64,000 nucleotides of DNA from Bacillota bacterium. GTDB lineage: Bacteria > Bacillota > Clostridia > Lachnospirales > Lachnospiraceae. This document shows, in pieces, positions 8,642 through 17,422 of the stretch. Made by a program: the position numbers and the translations under genes. The notes beneath the pieces are model-generated. The model worked only from the letters and a program-made list of their open reading frames with translations, made no database searches and was not told the origin of the DNA. The stretch spans positions 35,325-99,324 of the forward strand of contig JAMPHT010000004.1 in the NCBI GenBank assembly GCA_023663285.1. Reading direction: 5' to 3'. The stretch's first letter is position 1. Every line of letters begins with the position of its first letter.

Positions 8642-9919
8642 TCACTCTGTAATCTTTATCAGCCGCCCTGCAAAGGACAGCGTGCCGAAGGCGACGATCA
8701 CGTCCTCTTTGCCTGCAAGCAGCCGCGCCATTTCCACCGCTTCCTCCAGACTGTCCACCGCCGTCACGCCGGGATGGACCTTTGCGATCTCCTGTGCCAG
8801 CTCATATGCCGGCAGGGCTCTGGAATCATCCGGGGGGGTGACGGTAATGATCTGATCCGCCAGCCTGTGGGTCAGCCCCACCATTTTCTCATATTCCTTG
8901 TCCTTCAACACTCCCATTATATAGATGATCCGCTTATTTGTAAAATAAAATTCCACCGATTCCGCAAGTCTTTTCGCCCCGTCCTCATTATGGGCGCCAT
9001 CCACCACGAACCAGGGCTTCTTTCCCACAATGGTAAACCTCCCCGGCCATGCCGTCTGCCGCAGCCCCTGACGCAGCTTCTCTTCCCTCACCGGAAAGCC
9101 CTTCCCGCTCAAAAGCCGCAGCGCCTCCACCGCCAGCGCCGCGTTTTCAACCTGATATTTCCCCGCCAGTAAGATCTCCAGCCCCGAAAAGCCGCCATAA
9201 CTGAAGCGCTGCTTCTCCAGTCCGTACTTCACAGCGGTGATCCGGGCGTGCTCCATCACCGTAAGGGGACAATTCAGCTCCGCCGCCCTGTCCGCTATTA
9301 CCTTCTCCGCCGTCTCCTGCTGCTTAGCGCTCACCGCCGGGACGCCGGGCTTCAATATCCCCGCCTTTTGCGCCGCGATCTCCTCCGGGGTATTCCCCAG
9401 AAACCTCATATGATCCACGCTGACAGAAGTGATCACCGCAAGAACTGTGGTCTCTATGACGTTCGTAGCGTCCAACAGTCCTCCCATGCCACATTCCAGC
9501 ACCACAATATCACAGGCCTTTTCCTTCCAGTAGAGAAAGCCCAAAGCCGTCTCCACCTCAAAGGCTGTGGGCTGAGCTTTTCCCTCCGCCCTCATCTCCT
9601 CACAGGCCTGCTTCACCTGCTCCATCAGCCGTCCCAGGGCTTCTCTGGTAATGGATCTTCCGTTTACCTGTATCCGCTCCCTGTAATCAAAAATAACAGG
9701 TGATATGTATCTTCCCACCCGATAGCCGCCGCATTTTAAAACCTCTGCGATATAAGCGGATACGGAGCCCTTCCCGTTGGTGCCCGCTATGTGGACGAAG
9801 CGCAAAGCGTCCTGGGGATCTCCCAGCCTTCTGCAAAGCTCCCGGATGCTGTCTAAGCCGGGCACAACGCCCCGCCCGCTTATGCTTTCAATGTATTCCA
9901 TCGCTTCCCGCTCTTTCAT
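8642..9919 (-). CDS. folC: bifunctional folylpolyglutamate synthase / dihydrofolate synthase
   Basis: Adds glutamate to dihydropteroate and polyglutamylates folates. The start at 9919 ([12 protein letters not shown]) is chosen for GCGGGAGG just upstream; 425 aa is the normal size. It has the Mur-ligase fold: P-loop [57 protein letters not shown], and the C-terminal [12 protein letters not shown]. It is the first gene of the folate operon folC-folE-HD-folP-folBK. A PF06541 gene diverges about 100 bp away. Confidence 0.96.
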   Translation of the reverse strand: MKEREAMEYIESISGRGVVPGLDSIRELCRRLGDPQDALRFVHIAGTNGKGSVSAYIAEVLKCGGYRVGRYISPVIFDYRERIQVNGRSITREALGRLMEQVKQACEEMRAEGKAQPTAFEVETALGFLYWKEKACDIVVLECGMGGLLDATNVIETTVLAVITSVSVDHMRFLGNTPEEIAAQKAGILKPGVPAVSAKQQETAEKVIADRAAELNCPLTVMEHARITAVKYGLEKQRFSYGGFSGLEILLAGKYQVENAALAVEALRLLSGKGFPVREEKLRQGLRQTAWPGRFTIVGKKPWFVVDGAHNEDGAKRLAESVEFYFTNKRIIYIMGVLKDKEYEKMVGLTHRLADQIITVTPPDDSRALPAYELAQEIAKVHPGVTAVDSLEEAVEMARLLAGKEDVIVAFGTLSFAGRLIKITE

Positions 9920-10023
9920 CCGATGCCTCCCGCAAGATGTCCCGCAAAACGAATCTATTGTATAAAGGATTCCCAAACTGCGCAAAATGAATCATGCTAC
10001 CAAAAGAAAGAAAGGCTGACATC

Positions 10024-10506
10024 ATGAAGCAAAACGCTATGACCTTTGCCAAAAATTTTCTCAAATGCGGGCTCACCGGATGGTGCATGGAAATCCTCTT
10101 CACCGCCCTTGGCTCTCTCCGCAGCCGGGACCTTACCTTAAAGGGCGTGACCTCTGTCTGGATGTTCCCCATTTACGGCTGCGCTGCAGTCATCGCGCCC
10201 GTAAGCCGCCTTCTGCGGAACAGATCCGTCTGGTTCCGGGGGCTTGCCTATATGAGCATCATCTTCTCCGCCGAATATCTCACGGGGAGCCTGCTTTCTA
10301 AGCGCAAGCTCTGTCCCTGGAATTACGGCAGAAGCAGATGGCATATCAACCGACTCATCCGCCTGGACTACGCCCCCTGCTGGTTCGTGGCAGGACTGCT
10401 GTTTGAGCGTCTGCTGGATCCTCCCGCAGGTGAACCTAAATCAAAGACCCCGCTGCAAGCAACGGGGTATCAAGCTTGCAACGCTGCAGCGCAGCGGGGT
10501 ATTTGA
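10024..10506 (+). CDS. small PF06541-type membrane protein (putative ABC permease)
   Basis: A 160-aa protein with four predicted membrane segments. The ATG at 10024 (MKQNAMTF) has AGAAAGG upstream. Motifs GWCMEILFTALGSL, FPIYGCAAVIAP and CPWNYG match the putative ABC-transporter permease family PF06541, whose true function is unproven. The last 20 or so residues (from KTPLQATGYQA) are encoded by a palindromic repeat that begins inside the gene, so the natural C-terminus may have been replaced when the repeat was acquired. Confidence 0.75.
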   Translation: MKQNAMTFAKNFLKCGLTGWCMEILFTALGSLRSRDLTLKGVTSVWMFPIYGCAAVIAPVSRLLRNRSVWFRGLAYMSIIFSAEYLTGSLLSKRKLCPWNYGRSRWHINRLIRLDYAPCWFVAGLLFERLLDPPAGEPKSKTPLQATGYQACNAAAQRGI

Positions 10507-10577
10507 CCCTCGCGGCATTCGTCAAATGCTCGTGCAAGCACGGCACTTGACTCATTGCTCGCGGGAATGAATCAGCC
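10447..10577. repeat. cluster of short palindromes overlapping the 3' end of the PF06541 gene
   Basis: ACCCCGCTGC at 10447-10456 pairs with GCAGCGGGGT at 10491-10500, with GCAAGC/GCTTGC nested inside. Downstream are GCATT-CGTCA-AATGC, CGTGC-AA-GCACG and TCATT...AATGA around TCGCG. The element crosses the stop codon of one gene and reaches the convergent end of the next. It has no transposase and looks like a REP/MITE-type mobile palindrome, possibly acting as a bidirectional terminator. Confidence 0.6.
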
Positions 10578-10949
10578 TTCCATATCATCCACATCCTGCA
10601 TATCGCCTGTGCCGATATCCAGCATATTCATGGTGCGGCGCTTTCTTCTCGCCATCTCCGACTGCTCCAGTATAAATTCCTTCACGGCCTTGGAATGCTT
10701 GATATGCTTTAAAATAAGCTGGGCATGGGTGGTATCCCCGGTAAAGCAGATGACCGTACCCAGGCCAAACATCTTTTCAGCCAGGCTTGCGCTGTGCTGA
10801 ACGTCCTGCACCTTGTACATATAGCAGTCGTTCTCTACCGTTTTCAGCAGTCCCTCGTCAATGGTTATGATTTCCTCCTTGATCGTGTACTTTGTAAAGG
10901 TAAAGGGCAATCCGAAAAATAACCACCGTTTTCTTTCAACAAATTCCAT
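10572..10949 (-). CDS. bacterial PH-domain (bPH2/DUF304) protein
   Basis: About 125 aa without a clear membrane segment. The fold is suggested by alternating strands LFFGLPFTFTKYTIKEEIITIDEGLL, VENDCYMYKVQDVQHSASLAEKMFGLG and TVICFTGD, typical of bacterial PH domains. The C-terminal third is charged (EMARRKRR; acidic DMQDVDDMEG tail). The start is ambiguous: ATG at 10961 has a site too close to it, so 10949 (MEFVERKRW) is preferred. Function is unknown. Stands alone, convergent with the PF06541 gene. Confidence 0.7.
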   Translation of the reverse strand: MEFVERKRWLFFGLPFTFTKYTIKEEIITIDEGLLKTVENDCYMYKVQDVQHSASLAEKMFGLGTVICFTGDTTHAQLILKHIKHSKAVKEFILEQSEMARRKRRTMNMLDIGTGDMQDVDDMEG

Positions 10950-11132
10950 CCTTCCCGCCATCCTTTCCTGTAACCTTTTGTTTTATTATAGTGCATATGC
11001 TCCAAGGATGCAAAACCTTTTTCCTTAAAATTATCGCTTCTCCTATTGAAACTAAAGTCCCGCCGTGTTATCATTAAGAAGCATACAAAGACACATTTTG
11101 CTCACGAGAATCAAATATATGGAGGTTATGAT

Positions 11133-11672
11133 ATGACAGCTAACGAGTGCATCACCGGGCGCAGAAGCATCCGTCGTTTTACCGAACAGCCGGTATCCCA
11201 TGAACTGCTTCAGAAGATCGTGGAGACAGCATCTTTCGCTCCCAGCTGGAAGAACACACAGATCACCCGCTATATTGCCGTGGAAGACGAAAAAAAGGCG
11301 GCTCTTGCAAAATGTACTTCCCTGTACCCCGGCAACGGCGCTATTATGGAGCAGGCTCCCATGGTGATCGCAGTTACCGCAGTCAAGGGGCGCAGCGGTT
11401 ATGAAAGGGACGGTTCCTTCTCCACCCCCAAGGGAGCAGGCTGGCAGATGTATGACGCAGGCGTTGCCAGCGAAGCCTTCTGCCTGGCAGCTTACGAGCA
11501 GGGTCTGGGGACTGTCATTATGGGGCTGTTTGATGAGGCGGATGCGGCAAAGGTTCTCGATCTTCCCGATGACAGAGAGCTGGTGGCTCTTATTCCCATC
11601 GGTTATCCCGCTGAAGCTCCCGCCGCTCCCCGGCGCAAGACCGTGGAAGAGCTATTGTCATTCCAGTCGTAA
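11133..11672 (+). CDS. nitroreductase-family flavoprotein
   Basis: A 179-aa FMN-dependent oxidoreductase. The start at 11133 is set by GGAGG eight bases upstream. FMN-binding features: RRSIRRFTEQPV near the N-terminus, TASFAPSWKNTQITRYI, and the C-terminal GLGTVIMGLFDEADAAKVLDLP. The substrate cannot be told from sequence; members reduce nitro compounds, flavins or enones with NAD(P)H. It is followed by a good terminator, then pyrB. Confidence 0.9.
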   Translation: MTANECITGRRSIRRFTEQPVSHELLQKIVETASFAPSWKNTQITRYIAVEDEKKAALAKCTSLYPGNGAIMEQAPMVIAVTAVKGRSGYERDGSFSTPKGAGWQMYDAGVASEAFCLAAYEQGLGTVIMGLFDEADAAKVLDLPDDRELVALIPIGYPAEAPAAPRRKTVEELLSFQS

Positions 11673-11679
11673 ATACAGG

Positions 11680-11709
11680 AGTCGAAGAGTTTTCTCTTCG
11701 GCTCTTTTT
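11680..11709 (+). terminator. terminator after the nitroreductase gene
   Basis: AGTCGAAGAG and CTCTTCGGCT form a 10-bp stem around TTTT (with one G-T pair) and are followed by CTTTTTG. It separates the nitroreductase from pyrB. Confidence 0.75.
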
Positions 11710-11762
11710 GCGGGAACTATCAGCTGTAATGAATATTTTCACAGAAAGGAACGGTTATTTGT

Positions 11763-12674
11763 ATGAGACATCTGATGAGCCCCTTAGACTTCACCACAAA
11801 AGAGCTGGACAGGCTTTTCGACCTGGCCAATGACATCGAACATGATCCTGCAAAATATGCCCATGCCTGTGACGGCAAAATCCTTGCCACCTGCTTCTAC
11901 GAGCCCAGCACCAGGACGCGCTTAAGCTTTGAGTCCGCCATGATCCGGCTGGGGGGGCGGGTCCTTGGCTTCTCCGACGCGGCCTCTTCCTCTGCGGCAA
12001 AGGGTGAGAGCGTGTCCGACACCATCCGCATCATTTCCTGCTATGCGGACATCTGCGCCATGCGCCACCCAAAGGAGGGTGCTCCCATGGTGGCAAGCGA
12101 GCGGTCCGGGATCCCCGTCATCAACGCCGGGGACGGCGGGCATCATCACCCCACCCAGACCCTGACGGATCTGCTGACTATCCGCAGTCTGAAAGGTTCC
12201 TTAGGGGGCTTCACCATCGGTCTGTGCGGCGACCTGAAATTCGGCAGGACCGTCCACTCCCTTATCAACGCTCTGGTGCGCTATGAGAACATACGCTTCC
12301 TCTTCATTTCCCCGGAAGAACTGCGGTGCCCGGATTATATCACCGAGATGCTGAAGGAAAAAGGCGTCCCTTACAGCGAGGTCATCCGCCTGGAGGATGT
12401 GATGCCTGAGCTTGATCTGCTTTACATGACCAGAGTGCAGAAGGAGCGGTTCTTTAATGAAGAGGACTATATCCGCTTAAAGGATTTCTATATTCTGGAT
12501 ACCCCCAAGATGGAGCTGGCAAAAGAGGATATGCTGGTGCTCCACCCCCTCCCCCGTGTCAATGAGATCTCTGTGGAGGTGGACGACGACGCAAGAGCCG
12601 CTTACTTCCGGCAGGCGCAGTACGGCGTCTATGTCCGTATGGCGCTGATACTTACACTGTTGGAGCTGGCTTGA
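11763..12674 (+). CDS. pyrB: aspartate carbamoyltransferase catalytic subunit
   Basis: Makes carbamoyl-aspartate from carbamoyl phosphate and aspartate, the first committed pyrimidine step. 303 aa. The carbamoyl phosphate loop is [12 protein letters not shown]; further active-site parts are [45 protein letters not shown], and the C-terminal [10 protein letters not shown]. The ribosome site AGAAAGGA is about 12 bases from the ATG. It is followed 28 bp later by the regulatory subunit gene, so the enzyme should be the allosteric, E. coli-like hexamer-of-trimers type. Confidence 0.97.
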   Translation: MRHLMSPLDFTTKELDRLFDLANDIEHDPAKYAHACDGKILATCFYEPSTRTRLSFESAMIRLGGRVLGFSDAASSSAAKGESVSDTIRIISCYADICAMRHPKEGAPMVASERSGIPVINAGDGGHHHPTQTLTDLLTIRSLKGSLGGFTIGLCGDLKFGRTVHSLINALVRYENIRFLFISPEELRCPDYITEMLKEKGVPYSEVIRLEDVMPELDLLYMTRVQKERFFNEEDYIRLKDFYILDTPKMELAKEDMLVLHPLPRVNEISVEVDDDARAAYFRQAQYGVYVRMALILTLLELA

Positions 12675-12702
12675 ACAGGCTTATGCCGAGAAAGGAGACA
12701 AT

Positions 12703-13146
12703 ATGCTGAATGTAGGAAAAATCGAAGAGGGCTTTGTGCTGGATCACATCAAGGCCGGAAAAAGCCTGGACATATACGAGCACTTGCAGCTGGACAAGCT
12801 GGACTGCACCGTGGCCATCATCAAAAACGCCCGCAGCGGCAAGCTTGGCAAGAAGGATATTTTAAAGGTAGAGTGCGATATCGATATGCTGGATCTGGAT
12901 GTGCTTGCCTTTATCGACCACACCATCACCGTCAATGTGATCAAAAACGGAAATATCGTGGAAAAGAAGGTGCTTGCCCTTCCTGCACAGATCAAAAACG
13001 TGATCCGATGCCGCAATCCCAGATGTATCACTTCCATCGAGCAGGAGCTGCCCCATATCTTCTACCTGGCGGATGCGGAAAAGGAGACCTACCGCTGTAA
13101 ATACTGCGAGGAAAAATATACGGCGATTGCAAAGGCCAGCCGGTGA
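12703..13146 (+). CDS. pyrI: aspartate carbamoyltransferase regulatory subunit
   Basis: A 147-aa PyrI. The N-terminal allosteric domain begins VGKIEEGFVLDHIKAGK and contains the nucleotide-binding stretch; the C-terminal zinc domain has CRNPRC...CKYC, the four cysteines that hold the zinc needed to contact PyrB. AGAAAGGAG lies before the ATG. CTP/ATP regulation is expected from the family. It is the last gene before a convergent DUF362 gene. Confidence 0.96.
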   Translation: MLNVGKIEEGFVLDHIKAGKSLDIYEHLQLDKLDCTVAIIKNARSGKLGKKDILKVECDIDMLDLDVLAFIDHTITVNVIKNGNIVEKKVLALPAQIKNVIRCRNPRCITSIEQELPHIFYLADAEKETYRCKYCEEKYTAIAKASR

Positions 13147-13175
13147 TACTGCACCGGCAAGCCCCTGCTTACGCT

Positions 13176-14039
13176 TTATATTTCCGTCAGCTCGTACTCC
13201 CTGCTGCCTGCCTTCAGCGCTGCGGCGGCTTCCACCGTATGCACTCCGTTTCTGGACTCGATCCGCTCCAGCAGGTGAGGCTTCCCCGGATCATCACAGG
13301 CATATACAAGGTCAAGGCAGGCCTGATCCAACGCCACCGGATCGGTGGACGCCAGAATGCCTATGTCCGCTATGGCAGGATCCTCCGCCACGGCACAGCA
13401 GTCACAGTCCACGGACATATTCTTCATCACATTGATAAACACGATTTTCTCCCCGAAATAGTCCACCACGGACTTAGCCGCATCCGCCATGGACTCCAGA
13501 AAGGAATCATGGTCAGAGGACCAGATCTTCGCCTCATTGCCTGCGCCGTGGATATACGCCTTCCCATGGGAAGAAGCGATACCGATGGAAATATTTTTTA
13601 ACGCTCCGCCAAAGCCCCCCATGGGATGCCCTTTAAAATGAGACAGTACCAGCATGGAGTCATACTTCTTAAGATTTGCTCCCACATAATTCTTTTTGAT
13701 CCGTCTGCCCTCCGGGACAGGCAGCTCCATCTCCCCTGCCGCGTCCATGATATCGACCTCTGCTATGCTGCTCCAGCCGTGAAGCTTCATGGTTGCCCTG
13801 TGTGCCTTTGTAGTGTTCCGCTGTCCTTCATAAGCGGTATTACACTCCACGATAGTGCCGTTCACATAGTCAATCACAGGCTTCATAAAGTCCGGCCGCA
13901 GAAAATTCTGATTCCCCACCTCTCCGGAATGCAGCTTCACCGCCACCCTGCCGGGCAGCTTCACCCCCATGGCATCATACATCCTTATCATCGCCTGTGG
14001 CGTGATCTCTTTTGTAAACCAGACCCTTGACTTCGCCAT
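13176..14039 (-). CDS. DUF362 domain-containing protein
   Basis: A 287-aa protein with features of the DUF362 family: KLHSGEVGNQNFLRP near the N-terminus, the GGFGGALKNISIG core, SHFKGHP and the C-terminal STDPVALDQACLDLVY. The ferredoxin-like extension carried by many relatives is absent. DUF362 proteins are linked to iron-sulfur or redox functions but have no agreed reaction. AAGGAGGTTG precedes the ATG. It lies 15 bp downstream of the Rpn nuclease gene, possibly co-transcribed. Confidence 0.85.
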   Translation of the reverse strand: MAKSRVWFTKEITPQAMIRMYDAMGVKLPGRVAVKLHSGEVGNQNFLRPDFMKPVIDYVNGTIVECNTAYEGQRNTTKAHRATMKLHGWSSIAEVDIMDAAGEMELPVPEGRRIKKNYVGANLKKYDSMLVLSHFKGHPMGGFGGALKNISIGIASSHGKAYIHGAGNEAKIWSSDHDSFLESMADAAKSVVDYFGEKIVFINVMKNMSVDCDCCAVAEDPAIADIGILASTDPVALDQACLDLVYACDDPGKPHLLERIESRNGVHTVEAAAALKAGSREYELTEI

Positions 14040-14054
14040 TTCAACCTCCTTAGC

Positions 14055-15005
14055 CTATTCGGCAAATACATTTTTCTCTGCGGCAGCGGCCGCCGCAGGT
14101 CTTTCCCTGTCAGCCGCGCTACCTTTTAAATCCTCTATTTCCTGCAACAGTTGTTCTATTTGTCGTGCCTGTCTGTCCACTTTCTGAGTCAGTATTTCAT
14201 TCTGCCGGGCCGCCTTTTTCAGCTTTCTGGATACCATCTCCTTTTCCCGCCTGATTGTACTCAACTCCATCTCCTGCTTTTCTCTGGCCTTGCACTGCTC
14301 CCGAATCGCCTCATCCGCCGTGATTTCATACATGGTCGAGACTGCCTCTTTCATTATTGCACTCTGCTTTGCCAACATTCTTAGTTCCTCCCATGTAGCC
14401 GCCTTGAAGAGGGATGCCCAGTAGTCTGTTTTCCACTTCCGATCCTCTTCAGTTGCAAGTTCTATATGTTTTAAGTCTACCACACTCAATACAAATTTGT
14501 CAGTAAAAATATGGTGATTTTTCTCATTTATCATTTTATAGACAGCATAGAATTCCGGTCGCTCCGGAAACAGCGTAAAATCCAGGAATCCGATATGTAC
14601 TGTTGGCTTAACGTCCAGATAGTCCTGCCCGCTCTGCAAATGATCGAAGTTACGACACAGATAGGTCAGTGACCTCTCAGGCCAGTTTTGATAATTAACG
14701 ACCTGCATTTCTATATTTATCAGCATCCGATCATCCAGCAGCACATTCACATCCAACACGAATATCTTGCTGTCGGATTCTCCGTTGACGCTTTCTCCCA
14801 ACACAATAGGATTCTTGATCTCCACTTTCCTCACTTTCCCCGGCTTGATGCGCAACAGAGAACAAATCAGATATTTCAGCACTTTTTTATTCTTTTGCAT
14901 CAATGCCTTAAACAAATAGTCGTTAGTTAGGGTAAAGGGAAGTTTCCCGGTGGCCTGCATATATAACGGTGCTTCTTTTGAAACTTTAAGAACAGGATCA
15001 TTCAT
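14055..15005 (-). CDS. Rpn-family PD-(D/E)XK nuclease / transposase-like protein
   Basis: A 316-aa protein of the Rpn (recombination-promoting nuclease, YhgA-like) family. The N-terminal part has LPFTLTNDYLFKALM, typical of the family; the nuclease core is VLDVNVLLDDRMLINIEMQ, with the D...E-x-Q arrangement, then LTYLCRNFDHLQSGQDY and HIGFLDFTLF. Residues about 240-316 form a coiled coil rich in Q, E and K, ending in a low-complexity alanine tail. Such genes are multi-copy and mobile in Lachnospiraceae genomes. A promoter with a perfect palindrome lies 140-180 bp upstream. Confidence 0.88.
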   Translation of the reverse strand: MNDPVLKVSKEAPLYMQATGKLPFTLTNDYLFKALMQKNKKVLKYLICSLLRIKPGKVRKVEIKNPIVLGESVNGESDSKIFVLDVNVLLDDRMLINIEMQVVNYQNWPERSLTYLCRNFDHLQSGQDYLDVKPTVHIGFLDFTLFPERPEFYAVYKMINEKNHHIFTDKFVLSVVDLKHIELATEEDRKWKTDYWASLFKAATWEELRMLAKQSAIMKEAVSTMYEITADEAIREQCKAREKQEMELSTIRREKEMVSRKLKKAARQNEILTQKVDRQARQIEQLLQEIEDLKGSAADRERPAAAAAAEKNVFAE

Positions 15006-15140
15006 TCTATCTCTCCTTACACATTTGTAGTTCCGGCAAAATGCTCATTCATCCATACACTGTATAAGAGAACAAATAAACCCGGATATATAAACACTTG
15101 GGAAAATGAAAGGCAAAACGCCAGAAAATAAATTATATCC

Positions 15141-15189
15141 GTATCGATCGATACAAAGAAAGTATATCAGAAACACACAAAATATGCAA
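15141..15189 (-). promoter_or_regulatory. promoter of the Rpn gene with a palindromic operator
   Basis: On the minus strand TTGCAT (15184-15189) and TATACT (15161-15166) are 17 bp apart. Just downstream of the -10, at 15141-15154, is the perfect 14-bp palindrome GTATCGATCGATAC, well placed to block initiation. The leader to the start codon is about 150 bases with no other gene in it. Confidence 0.55.
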
Positions 15190-15202
15190 GTATTTTTGAG
15201 AT

Positions 15203-15239
15203 ATATGGGACTCCTTACTATTATCAAAGAGTCCCATAT
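15203..15239 (-). terminator. hairpin after the sensor kinase gene
   Basis: ATATGGGACTC and GAGTCCCATAT form a perfect 11-bp stem with a 15-base loop, 9 bp beyond the kinase stop. No T-run follows on the minus strand, so it is either a weak terminator or an mRNA 3'-end stabiliser. Confidence 0.45.
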
Positions 15240-15247
15240 TACACCTG

Positions 15248-17422
15248 TCAGTCTATCGCGTCAAAGGTCAGTATCACCTTGAACAGATCTCCGTCAACCA
15301 CTATCTCCATCTGTCCCCGCTGCAGCTCCGTCAGGCTTTTGGCAATGGAAAGCCCCAGCCCGTTTCCCTCCATATGCCTTGACTTATCGCCTCTGACAAA
15401 ACGTTCCTCCAGCTCCTCCGGGGAAATATCCAGGGCGTACTTGGACATATTGCGGAAAATAATGACGGCCTTTTTCTCCTTTTGTTCCAGCGTCAGATAC
15501 ACTCTGGAGCCCTCCTGGGCGTATTTGCAGATGTTGCTTAGGAGATTGTCAAAAACCCTCCACAAATGCCTGCCGTCCGCCAGGATCCTCACCGGCTCCT
15601 CAGGCTGGCTCACCCGCAGCTCAAGCGACTTCTCCTCCAGTCTCTTCTGATATTCCCCCGCGGCCTGGCTTAAGAATACCCCCGCCTCACAGGGCTCCGG
15701 TCTTACCTCCAGATTGCCGGTGGCGGCCTTGGACGCCTCCACCAGATTTTCCAGCAGCCGCTTCAATCTGCCGGACTGCCTAAGCAGCACCTCGGAATAC
15801 TCGCAGATGACAGGATTCTCCTTAGGATTTCCCTTTGCCTCCAGGCTGATCAGCTCCGCATAGTTGATAATAGAGGTCAGGGGCGTTTTCAAATCATGGG
15901 ACACATTGGTTATCAGCTCTGTTTTCAGGCGCTCGCTCTTCATGCGCTCCGCCACGGCCCGGCTGACTCCCTGCCCCAGGCTGTTCAGATTCTCTCCGTG
16001 CTCCTTAAATATCCAGAACATCTGCCTGGTATCCACCCGGTAATCTTCATGCCCTGCCGCCAGCTCTCTGCTTGCCTTAAGCAGCTTCCGAAAGGTCAGG
16101 GCAATGCAGAGCACCCCAAAGAACACCGCCAGCTTTTCCAGCGCCCACAGACCTAAAAATACCTCTCCTCTGTAAGCCCTGCTGGCAAAACAGCCTATGA
16201 ACAGAAAAGCCTCCACAATGCAGATGAGCCAGTAAGCCACCGTGGTGTTCAATACCATGGGCGCCTGCAGGAGCAGTCTCATAAACCTGCGGACACCCTT
16301 CCACAGGAAACGAAGCCCCCTCCGCAGAAGCCCAAGCAGCCTGTAAATGACCGTGTTCCGCCACAGCCCGCCCTTTTTCAGCCGAATGGCAAAATCGCAA
16401 AGATAGATCATCCCCAGGGTAAGCAATATCATACAAAGCGCGATCCCGCCCATGACGACCCATATAGCAGAAAAGTGATAGCTCAAGTCCACAAACATCT
16501 GCAGAAGCAGAAATATCCCAAGCCCTGCGCACCCGGTCAGCAGGTCAAAGGGAGCCTTCGTCAGAAGTCCCGGCACGATCCCCTCCCTGCCGTTTCTGTG
16601 CCCCGCACTGCACAGCAGGAAAATAAAGCAGATGATAAACAACAGCGCTCCACACACACAGCCCCAGATCATGAGATACCGCATCTGATATATAAAACCT
16701 GCCATCTGTACCACTGCTTTGAGATCGTCCTCCTTCGGCAGCGCCGGATCGCAGAATACCCGGATGATGTAGATCATTTCCTTCGGTTCTCCCGTCTCCT
16801 CCGCCAGCCGTTCTGCAAATGCAGGCAGCTCCATTCCGATATCCTCATACAGGTCTGAGTAAAAGCCCTCTGCACCCATGGCATCTGACGTCTCATAGCT
16901 CTGCCAGATAAAAGCGCTGCTGTCGGAGGCAAACCGGTCTGCATACCTTATCACCGCCACCTCCGCGTTTATATCGTCCAAATAAAGCCGGGCCAGCTCA
17001 TCATTGTCAGTATTCAGATAATGATACATTTCATAGGCAATGCCATGCGCCTGCTCCTTAAGGATGTTGTTCATTACCGTTTCAAAGCTGAAGGAGTACA
17101 TCCTCTCTTCATAGGCTGCATAGCTGCCTATCGCCGCCGCCGCACACAGGGCGGCGCTGATTATCATCAGCAGGAATGCTGCCACCTTTGCCACAAGAGA
17201 ACCTGTAAGCCTGAACCTGCGCCCGCTCGTTCCTGCCACGGAGGCTTTCTCTGCTTCCTCTCTGATTTCCTTTTTCCCTTCTCTGCCCTCTTTCAACGCA
17301 GCCTCCCCTTCTCTGCTCTCCTTTTTCCCTTCTCTGCCCTCTTTCAATGCAGTTTCCCATTCTCTGCTCTCTTGCAACGATGTCTCCTGTGGTGATATTT
17401 CCTGCCTCTTTATATCTCTCAT
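15248..17422 (-). CDS. membrane sensor histidine kinase
   Basis: A 724-aa kinase partner of the adjacent regulator. The ATG at 17422 (MRDIKRQ) shares its A with the regulator's stop (TGATG) and has GGGAGG upstream. Residues about 5-65 are a charged, repetitive cytosolic segment; a membrane helix at about 75-95, an extracytoplasmic sensor region to about 235, and further helices to about 440 follow. The HisKA site is TNVSHDLKTPLTSIINYAE; the N box is FDNLLSNICKYA and the G box GNGLGLSIAKSL. The multi-helix middle and VanS-like kinase core suggest an envelope stress or antibiotic sensor; the ligand is unknown. Confidence 0.92.
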   Translation of the reverse strand: MRDIKRQEISPQETSLQESREWETALKEGREGKKESREGEAALKEGREGKKEIREEAEKASVAGTSGRRFRLTGSLVAKVAAFLLMIISAALCAAAAIGSYAAYEERMYSFSFETVMNNILKEQAHGIAYEMYHYLNTDNDELARLYLDDINAEVAVIRYADRFASDSSAFIWQSYETSDAMGAEGFYSDLYEDIGMELPAFAERLAEETGEPKEMIYIIRVFCDPALPKEDDLKAVVQMAGFIYQMRYLMIWGCVCGALLFIICFIFLLCSAGHRNGREGIVPGLLTKAPFDLLTGCAGLGIFLLLQMFVDLSYHFSAIWVVMGGIALCMILLTLGMIYLCDFAIRLKKGGLWRNTVIYRLLGLLRRGLRFLWKGVRRFMRLLLQAPMVLNTTVAYWLICIVEAFLFIGCFASRAYRGEVFLGLWALEKLAVFFGVLCIALTFRKLLKASRELAAGHEDYRVDTRQMFWIFKEHGENLNSLGQGVSRAVAERMKSERLKTELITNVSHDLKTPLTSIINYAELISLEAKGNPKENPVICEYSEVLLRQSGRLKRLLENLVEASKAATGNLEVRPEPCEAGVFLSQAAGEYQKRLEEKSLELRVSQPEEPVRILADGRHLWRVFDNLLSNICKYAQEGSRVYLTLEQKEKKAVIIFRNMSKYALDISPEELEERFVRGDKSRHMEGNGLGLSIAKSLTELQRGQMEIVVDGDLFKVILTFDAID
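17269..17370 (-). repeat. 51-bp tandem repeat in the sensor kinase N-terminus
   Basis: Two head-to-tail copies of a 51-bp unit (17269-17319 and 17320-17370; few mismatches) with partial units on both sides. Each encodes 17 residues of the type ALKEGREGKKESREGEA. Because 51 is a multiple of three, gain or loss of units would lengthen or shorten the charged tail without a frameshift. Confidence 0.85.

Noticed and set aside
15045-15227. 60-codon hydrophobic frame
   Set aside because: Overlaps the Rpn promoter and the hairpin after the kinase gene; composition is that of AT-rich intergenic DNA.
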